Assembly (NCBI GenBank): GCA_023515745.1
Contig: JALECJ010000020.1
Coordinates: forward strand, 1,612,001 to 1,676,000
DNA length: 64,000 nucleotides
Source: Amoeboaphelidium protococcarum
Lineage: Eukaryota; Aphelidiomycota; Aphelidea
Reading direction: 5' to 3'
Shown: positions 53,977-64,000 of the stretch, piece by piece
Layout of the letters: each line of letters starts with the position of its first letter
Numbering within the stretch: the first letter of the stretch is position 1
Made by a program: the position numbers and the translations under genes
Notes under the pieces: model-generated
Databases searched by the model: none
Told to the model about the DNA's origin: nothing
What the model saw: only the letters and a program-made list of their open reading frames with translations

Positions 53977-55509
53977 ATGAAGACTGTTACGCGCTTGATA
54001 TTGCTATCAACGTCGATATTATTTGCCTTTCTGTGCGCTGGTGTAGTTTTTGGATATCAATCCTTTAAAGACATGGCTATCGATGCAGGAGTGTACAGTT
54101 ATCTCTGCAACAACAAAGATAATAATGATGATGATTAATTGAATGCCGGAAATGGCGAAAATCTGATTTGTACCGAATAGAAATCACGGCTTGATTTAAT
54201 TTATACTGTGGCCGCGTGTGTGACAAATATTATGGCTATCGTAATTGGTCTCACACTGGATAGATTTGGTCCTAGAGTTACTGCGGCAATTGGTTCATCG
54301 ATATTTGCTTTAGGCACTGTGTTTATGGCTCTTAGTCATCCTGTTGCTGTTGGAGGAGAGGAGGGGACTGGGTCACGATTAGATTTATATTTTCCTGGGT
54401 ACTCGCTCCTAGCTGTTGGTGGTCCTTTTATATTTGTAAGTACTCTGCACGTGTCTAAAGTGTTTCCCCGGCACTCTGGTCTATGTATGTCTTTGATTAC
54501 TGGATCGTTTGACGCGTCAGCCATTGTATTTTGGTTATTTGATTTAGTATATCGATCTCAGTTGATGCACGGTGTCTCGTCTGGTATTTAGAAGATTTAA
54601 TGGATATTCGGTATTTACTCTGTAGTTCCTGCATTAGCTCTTCTCTGGTCACTCGTTATAATGCCTAAACGAGTCTTGGATTCTACTTAGTAAATCTCAG
54701 ATGATGATGAAGAGTAGATTGATGTGCTTTCTACTGGCGATTAAGGTTTAGACACACAGCCTTTACTAAAAGACGATGATGATAATGTAAAAGTTGAGCA
54801 ACGCAGTGCAAACAAGATTGATGATGAATTAGGCCTAGGACTGTATGCCAAATCTGCAATATCTTAGTTGAAATCCACCACCTTTTTGTGGCTTGTCGCG
54901 TTCATGTGCATTTACATGGTTCGATTAAACATGTACATCTCATCTGCTAAAGAGCAACTAGGGCGTTATATTGACTTTGAAGATTAGTTACAACAACTAC
55001 ATTGGTGGTTTGGTTTATTGCTACCTCTGGGCGGTGTCATTGCAATTCCAGTGTCTACTTACACGCTAGATCATTTGAAACTGCATTATAGCTTCCTGAC
55101 TATAACCGCTCTTGATCTAATTTCTGCTGCGCTATCTTTCACGCGTCATCCCGCTGGATAGATTATTAACATTATTGCATTTGTCACCATGAGGCCTCTA
55201 GTTTACACTGTGAGCAATGAATTTGTTGGACGTGCTTTCGGATTTAAACATTTTGGTATTGTTTACGGCCTGATGACAATGATATCCGGAGTGTTCAACT
55301 TCTCGACGTACGCACTTAATCTGATTGTCATTAATGTCACTAATGGCGATTATCTGCTGGTGAACATTGGTCTATACTCTGCCAGTTTACTCGTCAGTTT
55401 AGGATTCTCTCTCTATATTTAAAAGTGTTACGCGGCGAAGCAAAGTCGGGAGGGTATTGTGTCGAGGGATAGCGACATATCCTACACGTTAGTATCAGAG
55501 ACTGAATGA
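53977..55509 (+). CDS. Major facilitator transporter, SLC43/Fmp42-like
   Basis: A 510-aa intronless protein with about twelve hydrophobic helices. The MFS signature between helices 2 and 3 is GLTLDRFGPRVTAAIGS. Helix-rich segments include LLAVGGPFIFVSTLHVSKVF and LCMSLITGSFDASAIVFWLF. The large acidic middle loop is DDDEEQIDVLSTGDQGLDTQ. The second half has VSNEFVGRAFGFKHFGIVYG and MTMISGVFNFSTYALN. The pattern VF..F..G..F..SDAS..VF fits SLC43 (LAT3/4) and yeast Fmp42. Substrate not known; amino acids are inferred from SLC43. Confidence 0.75.
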
Positions 55510-55806
55510 ACGGTTAAATGATTTGTGATTACGGGCTTTTAACTTGACAAAGTTATAGATGAAAGTGTCAGATTATTTAATGATTGCTAATTGATTCTTA
55601 TACCCAATAGAATGAGCGTAATCGCATGAATATGAGATTCTTTCATTAAACTTGTTTTATTGCGCCAATGGAAGCGTTAAATCTCCATCTCGACGCGCGT
55701 CTTTTTCAACAAGAGTTCCTTCGTTGAAGCTCAAACACTGTGCTTTCTCTTTCTCGGCTTAATTAGAACTTTAGACACGTATAAGGCAAGTGAAGCAGAA
55801 CAGAAA
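55510..55806. other. Intergenic
   Basis: 297 bp between the transporter stop and the Ski2 start, AT-rich with nothing recognised. Confidence 0.35.
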
Positions 55807-58800
55807 ATGACTGTGCCAAGTAGTGGTATAGGTACAAAAGTTAATAGAGTTCCGCTATTGCCTCCATTTGAAGATGAGCCTTTGAGTCTGAAATTACTAC
55901 GTCCACCTCAAGAAATTCCTGAATGGGCTCAGAGTGACAAGAGATCTCATATAACAGACATCTCATGCGAAATGAAAGATTTGTTCATCATTGATGATAT
56001 TCCATGGTCAACAGAGGTTAGACTTTCAGAATAATTCCAAGTTTAATCTCAAGACTCCAAGCTTCAATAATAGTAATAATAATAAGAAGGATAATAGTTG
56101 AAGGAGGTGTTTATAACAAATGCTTCACGTTTGTAATCATTCAATAGCAACTAGAGCTTGAAGCGGCGCACGGTGGAACGCGTCAAATCCACAACGACTG
56201 GTCAGCCGCTTAATGACAAGGATCTACCATAGTATTTGACGCTGACTTTTGATAATGCTTCTGTAAAAGATTAATTGGTAGAAGCTGCAGAGTAGTTGGA
56301 CTTTACCTAGATGGAGCTGCGTACTAGTCCCCTTAATTTTGATGATACCCAAGTTGCGGGTTTAGAGAGATTGGATGTGAGAACATCTAAATTTGATGGT
56401 CCATTTTCTGCTTAATTGGCTGAGCGTTTTACGTAAAAGTTGAAATTAAATGGAGACGACTCGCTCAATGTCAATTAGAGCAGTCTATAAAATGCCGCCT
56501 ATACTACCAGTAGTGATAATCAGTAAGTGGATGATTTAGTTAAAGACGCAGAGTTGGTTGTCAGTTCCAAGTTCCCCAATAAAAAGAAGAAAGGTGCTAT
56601 TGACAGAACATTTGCGCACTTGATTGATACCAATGTCAAGATTTCCAATGATGTCTTCAAGCATTACGTCCCCGTTATGGCTAAAGAGTTTACATTTGAA
56701 CTGGATACTTTCTAAAAGTACGCCGTCATGAGTCTGGAGCGTGGTGAGAGTGTATTCGTGGCTGCACATACTTCCGCTGGTAAGACCGTGATTGCGGAGT
56801 ATGCTATCGCTCTATCGTAGAAGCATATGACTCGCACGATTTACACCAGTCCTATCAAAGCTCTGAGTAATTAAAAGTTTAGAGATTTTCGTAATGTGTT
56901 TGGTGATGAAGAAGTTGGTCTGGTGACTGGTGATGTTCAAATCAGACCCGATGCGCCGTGTGTTATAATGACAACGGAGATTTTGCGATCCATGTTGTAT
57001 AGGGGTGCAGATCTGATTAGAGATGTAGAATTTGTTGTGTTTGACGAGGTGCATTACATCAATGATCTGGAGAGAGGTGTTGTGTGGGAAGAGGTTATCA
57101 TTATGCTTCCTCCGCACATCACCATCATTCTGCTTAGTGCCACTGTTCCTAATACTTTTGAGTTTGCAGACTGGGTCGGCAGGACCAAGAATAAGGATAT
57201 CTATGTGATAAGTACGTACTAGCGTCCGATCCCTCTGGAGCATCATTTATTCATATCTGCCATCACACCGCACCGCCTATTTCGCATAGTGGACGGGTAG
57301 AAGAATTTCTCTCAGCTGGAATTCAAGAAAGCGCATGAGATGGTGTTTGCACTTAAAGAGGAGAAACTCAAAAAGAAGAAGGAAGCTGATAAGAAGGCTG
57401 GAAAGTTTACAGCTGTACGTGCTGGTAACTTTAGTGCTCCTTAGAAAGCTGATCGTTAATTGTGGCATCACTTGACCAGCTTGCTTGAGAAGAATAATCT
57501 CCTGCCCACTGTCATTTTCACGTTCAGTAAGAAGAGATGCGAGGAATATGTGGACACCCTGCACAATAAGAAATTATTGAATTAGAATGAGCAGAACGAA
57601 GTACATGTCTTTATTTAGAGGTCCATTGCCAGGTTGAATCAGATTGACCGAGATTTACCGCAGATTCTGAGAATGAAAGAGATGCTTTCCAGAGGTGTGG
57701 CTGTACATCATTCTGGCCTGCTGCCTATTGTCAAGGAGCTTGTGGAGATATTGTTCTAGAGGAATTTGATTAAGGTTTTGTTTGCCACAGAGACTTTTGC
57801 CATGGGAGTCAACTTTCCCGCAAAGTCTGTCGTGTTCAGTGGCACCAGTAAGAATGATGGCTAGAGCTATAGAGATCTTCTGCCGGGTGAGTACACTCAA
57901 ATGTCTGGTAGAGCCGGGCGTCGTGGTTTGGATGATGTTGGAGTAGTGATACTGGCCTATAGCGGAGATTATGATTTCCCCGAGGCGAATCTACTGCAGA
58001 CTTTAATTTTGGGCCAGCCGACCAAGCTGGAGTCTCAATTCAGATTGACTTACAATATGATTCTGAATCTACTTCGAATTGAGGCAATCAAAATTGAGGA
58101 TATGATGAAAAAGTCGTTTTATGAAGCTCACTCTCAGAAGAATGTGCCTATCACAGAGTAGTTGTTGAAGGAACAAGAAGAAGAGTTAGAGCGCATTTAG
58201 AAGGAGGGAGCAGTTGTTTTTGGATCATAGAGTGTAGATATCACTGCCACATAGACTGTAGTTGGTGATTTGGCTAAAGAAAGTGGCAAATCTGAGGAGA
58301 AGAGCGGGTGTGTGATTTGTATGAATGATTTAGAAGAGTTTTACCAAGCCAATGCTTAAATTGTGCGTCTTTAGTCTGACATTATGAGTGCACTTGCTGC
58401 CTCTACTGGTTTGTGGTCTAAAGCGATGCCTGTGGGAAGACTTTGCATTGTGAAGCATGTTCATTATGGCAATCTACTGGCTGCTGTTGTTGGATTCAAG
58501 AATGATTCTGGTTCATCCGGTAATAGTATTAATAGTATTGGAGTCAGTAGTTCCATTGCTGCACCATCTACATCAACATCTTAGTTTAAGATTGTTGAGT
58601 GCATAGCTTTGTGCAATAAAGCATAGATCGAACATTATGGTAAGGAGAAAGAGCAGATAATTGTTTCAATCTTGGACCTGTCTATGCCATCTGCTGGTGA
58701 TCAACAAGTTATTGTACGATTAGATGTTAAGCACTCTGATATTCTATTCATACTCGGCAAGAAGATAAACATTAGTAGCAATGTTGCCGCTATATCGAAA

Positions 58801-59727
58801 GGTGATACTGAGTAGAGTAAGCAGGCGTTATTCTAGCTTAATGACGTACTGTAAGACATCATGGATGCAAGAAGTTAGAACAAGGTTATGGTATCCGAGT
58901 TGGATATAGAAAGCAAGATTAAAGATTTTGACTTTTAACAGAATTGTGTTTTGAGAAGAAGTCTACTGGATTCCGTTATGAATTTCAGCTGCATACACTG
59001 CCCACAGTTTGATGAACATTACAAAGTTGTCCATGAAGTTGTACAATTGAAAGATGTGATGGCTCAGTTAAGATTGCAACTATCAGACAAGAATCTGGTT
59101 ATGATGCCGGAGTATCATCAGAGATTGAATGTGCTGAAAGAACTTGGGTTCATTGATTAGAACTCTGTGGTGAAGTTGAAGGGCCGCGTCGCCTGTGAGA
59201 TTAATGCAGGGGATTCGCTGGTTTTGACTGAGATGCTCATGGATAATGTGTTTGCAGACATGGATGGGAAAGAAGTGGTGGCGCTGTTATCTGCATTCGT
59301 CTTTTAGGAGAAGACTCAGGTGCCTCTGGATGAAATTAAAGCTCGACTCACTCCTCGATTGAATGATGCTCTGAGCGATACACAGTTAATTGTGCAGAAA
59401 GTGGCTGTGATTTAGAGAAATTATTAATTGCATGTGTCCGTGGATGAGTACATGAAACAAGTTTTGAATATCGGGCTGGCCGAGGTGGTTTATGAGTGGG
59501 CCAGTGGTACACCATTTATAAAGATTATTCAACTCACTGATATCCTGGAGGGAAGTATAGTCCGCGCAATCACCAGATTGGATGAACTTTGCCGTGAGAT
59601 GAGAGATGCTGCCCGTACTGTTGGCAACACTGAACTGTACCGTGTTCTTGATGAAGGTCTTGCTGCTATCAAGCGTGACATCGTTTTTGCTGCCTCTCTA
59701 TACTGCGTTGGCATCCCAAAAGCTTGA
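55807..59727 (+). CDS. SKI2: Ski2 RNA helicase (SKIV2L)
   Basis: A 1306-aa intronless DExH helicase of the Ski complex, which feeds mRNA to the cytoplasmic exosome. The N-terminal ~300 residues are Gln-rich, with a (TAA/TAG) run near 56070-56100. Core: [20 protein letters not shown], walker [15 protein letters not shown] (~321), [48 protein letters not shown] (~411), [35 protein letters not shown] and [12 protein letters not shown] (~697). An insertion/arch-like region and the C-terminal DSHCT domain ([31 protein letters not shown]) are present. Confidence 0.97.
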
Positions 59728-59847
59728 ATCTATTCATAATCCGTATACTGTTGCTCTAATAAAATCATTATATTTACATCTTGTCTTCTACAATCCGTTA
59801 ATTTATTAACTTCAGCCCTGCAGATCTCTTCTCAACTATAAAGAGAA

Positions 59848-60306
<459 letters not shown>

Positions 60307-60475
60307 TTTATTTATTATTTGGAATAAAAGTTATATTAAAGTTGAATATGTTGAGCTTGATAATTATAACGAGCGTTTGGTTGACCAACTTTGTGATTGA
60401 CTTGCTCTCTCACCACTTGGTGAAATCTTTGTAAAAAAAACTCTCCAGGCGATGTATTAAAATCCATAATATCAA

Positions 60476-61441
60476 ATGCTTATGACAACTAAGGAGCAAG
60501 TATTACAATGTAGTGCTCATAAATGGTTACCAAAGCTTAAACATAATTGTGGAGAGTATGAAATTATCGATTTAGACGCGTCATTTATTGAGTATTTGAA
60601 CCAAGATGGTATATTATTGCCATCTGATATGGAAAAAGATTGTGATCAATATCTCAATATAAAACCCACGTTGGATAGAATACAGCAGGTGATCGATTAA
60701 TTCTCTAATGTATTTCCTAAACTTAACTGGTCTTCGCCAAAAGATGCGTGCTGGATTAACCATAATCAATCTCCTTAATGCTCAACAGTGGATGATATTA
60801 TATAAATGCTGAAAGCGTCTGATTGTATTAATTTTGATCTTAGTCATGTATTTGATGAGTGCACTTTATAATCTGAGACTTATTAAAATGACCATAATCT
60901 ATCTGATGACGATATTAGGATTTTGAAGGGACAGTTGAGGCACTTGATATTAAAGAGATTCGATGACAACATCGTACCATCAATGGAGTTTCGGTGCATT
61001 GTTCATCACAGTACCTTGGTGGGAATATCGTAAAGATACTTGGGAGTCTGTTACAATTATACACAGTAAGAGCTTGGTAATATTCGCTAGTCTATAATTG
61101 ACTTCCACTAACATTAGTTAAACGATACATTCTAAAATCTCAAGGATTACGTGTTTGATGTCTGTGTAATGAAGGAGAATGTGGTGCGATTGATTGATAT
61201 AAATCCACTGAGCGATTCAACTGATTTGGCTCTATTTGCTTCATCTAATGATGAAATTGAAAGCCTTGATACTATTGATCCATAATTACTACCTGTTTTA
61301 CGCGTTCATAGGAGTGATGCAGAGGCTTCTGAGTTCCAAAGTTCTAATCCTCGATATCAGTTGAACATGCTGCCCATTGACGCGTTTTAATTGCACAACC
61401 AGTAGTTTGAATTTCCCGATAGCTTTCCACTAGATCGCTGA
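60476..61441 (+). CDS. CDC123: CDC123 (eIF2 assembly factor)
   Basis: A 321-aa intronless protein of the D123 family, an ATP-grasp-like factor that helps assemble eIF2. VFPKLNWSSPKDACWINHNQ matches the family motif FPKLNWS(A/S)PKDA.W. It also shows MLKASDCINFDLSHVFDEC, LKGQLRHLILKRFDDNIVPS, MEFRCIVHHSTLVGISQRYL and YVFDVCVMKENVVRLIDINP. The tail FEFPDSFPLDR-TGA carries several Gln from TAA/TAG. The start was taken at the first ATG of the frame. Confidence 0.93.
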
Positions 61442-61589
61442 ATTTGTTCGAATTAATTATTATAAAAAATTGTTCACATAATTTACATATTTCAAGGTAG
61501 CCTTTTTTTAACTTTGTTATATTGTTTCGTTGGGCGATTGCAAGAATTTCTCTTCAAATTAGTCGCTTTGAAGCTTATTCGTTTACATA

Positions 61590-62316
61590 ATGGCAGACAT
61601 TAGTAACCAAATAGTGTTGTATTCCTATTGGAGATCTTCGTGCTCTTGGAGAGTTAGAATCGCACTAAATTTCAAAGGCATTCCATATTAATACCGAGCT
61701 ATCAACTTATTGTAGGCGGAATAGGTAAGTGATGCGATTACAGATAGATGAAAACCTTTGTGATTGTGACCGACCAATAAAGATCATGTAGCAAGGTGAA
61801 GAGTATGTCGCGCTGAATCCGGCAAAGAGCTTACCAACTTTACTAATAGATGGGCTAGTACTAACGCAGTCTGTGGCCATTTTGGAGTACTTGGAGGAGC
61901 GAAAGCCAGAGTCTTGGCGTCTATTGCCAGTCATGCCGGCGGAGAGGGCAAAAGTTCGCGCATTGGTCAACATTATATGCTGCGATATTCAACCCGTGTA
62001 AAATATGAAAATTTTGAAGCAAGTCGGGGAGGATAAGAAGGTGGAATGGGCTCAGAAGTGTATAACCTCCGGATTTGAGGCGCTAGAGAAGATGCTTTAA
62101 CAGACCGCGGGTACTTACTGTGTGGGAGATCAAGTATCTTTAGCTGATGTATGCTTGGTGCCCCAGGTGTATAATGCTAATAGATTTCAAGTTGACATGA
62201 CCAAGTTCCCTCTAATCTAGAGAATCAACGCATCTCTGGAGCAGTTGGAACCATTCAAGAAGGCTCATCCTGACTAGCAACCTGATAATCCTTCAGCATC
62301 AACACAGAAACAGTGA
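61590..62316 (+). CDS. Maleylacetoacetate isomerase (GST zeta class)
   Basis: Two exons (61590-61724, 61792-62316) across a 67-nt intron; 219 aa. It starts [20 protein letters not shown], with the zeta-class SSCSxRVRIAL motif. After the junction ([13 protein letters not shown]) it reads [29 protein letters not shown]. The C-terminal helical domain has [20 protein letters not shown]. The enzyme uses glutathione in tyrosine and phenylalanine breakdown (maleylacetoacetate to fumarylacetoacetate). It ends STQKQ-TGA. Nearest alternative: another zeta GST. Confidence 0.93.
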
Positions 62317-62436
62317 TTGATTGATCGGTAGCATGAAAGTCTCAAACTTGGTATCAATAATAATGATAATAATCATAAAAAGGCCATTTATTATTACTTC
62401 TTACGCGTAATCAGACCATCACCAGCTGGAGAGTGT

Positions 62437-62856
62437 TCAGCCAGATTTAAACAGGAGGATCGCAATCTGTCCCAAGTAGAAATAGATGAAGTGCTACACG
62501 AAACGGCCAAACTTAACATATGAGTGGTCAAGTCCTTTAATCTACAACATAACAACACTATAAAAAACTTACTTTAGTCTCATGGGTGACATAAGATCCA
62601 TAATTCTTTCCAACAATACAGTGCCATGTTGGGTTGTATTTCTTGTCAAACTCTCTCTTAATGTACGCGGCCATGTCCTTCTCCAGTGTGTACTTGTCCA
62701 CAGCTTGGCCTGCAATCTCAACAGCATCCTGCTGCATCTCATCGCTCATGTCGGCGTTCTTGATGACGGCCTTCTTTTCAGACACTGCACACTATGAAAT
62801 TAAATTTAAAATATGTTAATTATTAGTATAAGGAGATAGTTAAAAATGTACTTACT
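62437..62856 (-). CDS. DYNLL: Dynein light chain LC8, start codon split by an intron
   Basis: Exon 3 (62437-62493) and exon 2 (62573-62784) code for 89 aa, exactly LC8 length: [92 protein letters not shown]. Exon 2 starts with TG, and no ATG is in frame upstream of SEKK without splicing. The donor at 62855 is preceded by A, so splicing GTAAGT...TGCAG joins A to TG and makes the start codon (A at 62856, TG at 62783-62784). The second intron is 79 nt. Light chain of dynein and many other complexes. Confidence 0.93.
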
Positions 62857-63296
62857 GTTGTATCTGTAAATTCACTGCCAACTGCAAGAAGGAAAAGTGA
62901 ACAAGGGCGGCGGCGTTTCTCTCGTTTCTGTCTCTCCCAGTGTCGCTTAGTCTTCACTTTCTGAGCGACCCAGCAAGAAGGTTTTAGTTGCTTTGAGTGT
63001 AACAGCGACGGAACGAAACTATTCTCTGTCTCTCTTTCAAAACGTATTGCGGCGCAACGACGCGTTTCTCTTTCTCTTTCTCTATCAGTCTGTCTGTTAT
63101 TGTTGGTGAAACGCTCGGCGCTCTTTCCTCAGTTTTATTCTTTTCTTCCATGAAGAGATTCTGTTTCTGTTTCATCACCTCTAACTCTTATTACTGAAAG
63201 TTCCTTATTGTTTGGTGTATCTTCTTACTGATCGTCTATAATAGGAGTATTGATATGCTTTAATCAAGTGCAACCGCGGAATAATCCAAGGTCGAT
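62857..63296. promoter_or_regulatory. Divergent upstream region LC8/VPS53
   Basis: 440 bp with several CT-rich (TTTCTCTT) runs around 62910-63110, as in many gene-dense fungal-type promoters. Part is the LC8 5' UTR exon. No other gene was recognised. Confidence 0.4.
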
Positions 63297-64000
63297 ATGG
63301 GGGACTCATCTGCTGTGCCCAAGGCGCCTCCAATGCCCACTATTCCTGTTAGTGCTATTGTTGGCAATGAAGTTCAGATCGATGATCCGGTGCATGTCAT
63401 TAATTTAATGTTCCCGAATGAGTAGTCATTCTCATAGCTGGATAGCTATAAAGATCTGCTTATCAGGAGAATCGATATGATTGATAGAGAAGTCAAGGAG
63501 ATGATATAGCCAGTGGATTTTAGCTCTGAACTTGCTGGAATGTCGTCTGTAATGCTGGCTCTTAGAGACCAGATTAAAGATATTAAGAGTAAGGCTTAGC
63601 ATGCTGAGAGAACCGTGTAAGATATTACGAAAGACATCAAGTCACTGGATTTGGCTAAGCGTAATTTAACTAGTAGTATATTATTGTTGAAGCGGTTGAG
63701 CATGCTGTCCAGTGGATTAGATTAGCTGCGTAATGAAATGTCTAAGCGTAATTATCATGGAATGTCTGCTCTAGTCGGTGCAGTGCTGGATCTGGCAGGT
63801 TAGTTTAAAGATTATAAAAATATTTAGCAAATTTCCGATCTGTTGGTTAATGTTAATAATTGTCAGTAAGAGTTGCGGAGATTGATCTTCAGTGTATTTG
63901 AAAGCTCTTTTACCACGTAAGGTGCTTTAACTGGCGACACTCTGACTTTAAGAGAGATCAGTTTAGTGGCTGACTCTATGGAGCCGGAAGTCAGACGTCA
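63297..64000 (+). CDS. VPS53: VPS53, GARP/EARP tethering complex subunit (3' end outside window)
   Basis: The first 234 codons of VPS53. DDPVHVINLMFPNEQSFSQL corresponds to the human (V)xxINxLFPTEQSL start. Coiled-coil segments follow: IKDIKSKAQHAERTVQDITK, DIKSLDLAKRNLTSSILLLK, GMSALVGAVLDLAGQFKDYK, QELRRLIFSVFESSFTTQGA. The GARP complex tethers endosome-derived vesicles at the trans-Golgi. Many Gln come from TAA/TAG. The start ATG at 63297 follows a CT-rich promoter. Truncated by the window edge. Confidence 0.92.

Overview
This window is nuclear DNA of a eukaryote that reads TAA and TAG as glutamine and uses TGA as its only stop. Under the standard code nearly every gene is broken into short pieces. 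With TAA and TAG read as Gln, about 36 long genes appear, and each ends in one TGA at the C-terminus expected for its family. TAG falls on conserved glutamines in uL18/RPL5 (Q17), PP4c (DLDRQIEQL) and Has1 (HGKQKQQKR). Genes are dense, often 100-400 bp apart, on both strands. Introns are mostly 48-82 nt, GT...AG, and usually end in TAG. A chitin synthase with an N-terminal myosin-motor-like part, FANCI, MYBBP1A/Pol5 and PRI2 point to an opisthokont near Fungi. An aphelid-like organism (Amoeboaphelidium type) is my best guess. That is inference from code plus gene content, not proven here.

Layout. 1-6.2 kb: end of an ankyrin-SAM gene, eL14, uL18, SRP receptor beta and an orphan secreted protein. 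6.3-9.3 kb: a CFIm68/CPSF6-like RRM protein, a Romo1/Mgr2-like mitochondrial protein and linker histone H1. 9.7-16.5 kb: an NCLX-type cation/Ca exchanger, VMP1 with an N-terminal SAP-like segment, DNA primase large subunit and Rpb6. 16.5-27.2 kb: Has1 helicase, MYBBP1A/Pol5, FANCI, UreF and ATP synthase delta. 27.5-39.8 kb: two secreted proteins sharing a bacterial-type calcium-binding domain, in inverted orientation, on either side of an unrecognised coiled-coil protein and the myosin-chitin synthase. 40-41.5 kb: VPS29 and an orphan acidic protein.

41.5-47.1 kb is a mobile-element island. A 3.84-kb hAT-type transposon (41964-45807; 15-bp TIRs, perfect 8-bp target-site duplication) carries one ORF that joins a Ulp1-like C48 protease to a zinc-finger/DUF4371/hAT transposase. 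The ORF is broken near its 3' end by a 26-bp tandem duplication. The hAT copy lies inside a larger segment bounded by 24-bp inverted repeats that match at 21 of 24 positions.

47.4-64 kb: a small membrane protein, a TMEM50/UPF0220 protein, an acidic type I membrane protein, mitochondrial bL27m, tRNA-splicing endonuclease SEN2, EAF7/MRGBP, PP4c, an SLC43-like MFS transporter, Ski2, cytidine deaminase, CDC123, maleylacetoacetate isomerase, LC8 dynein light chain and the 5' part of VPS53. Most are housekeeping genes. No tRNA, rRNA or CRISPR array was recognised. Gene models and splice sites come from reading frames and family resemblance only, without transcript data.
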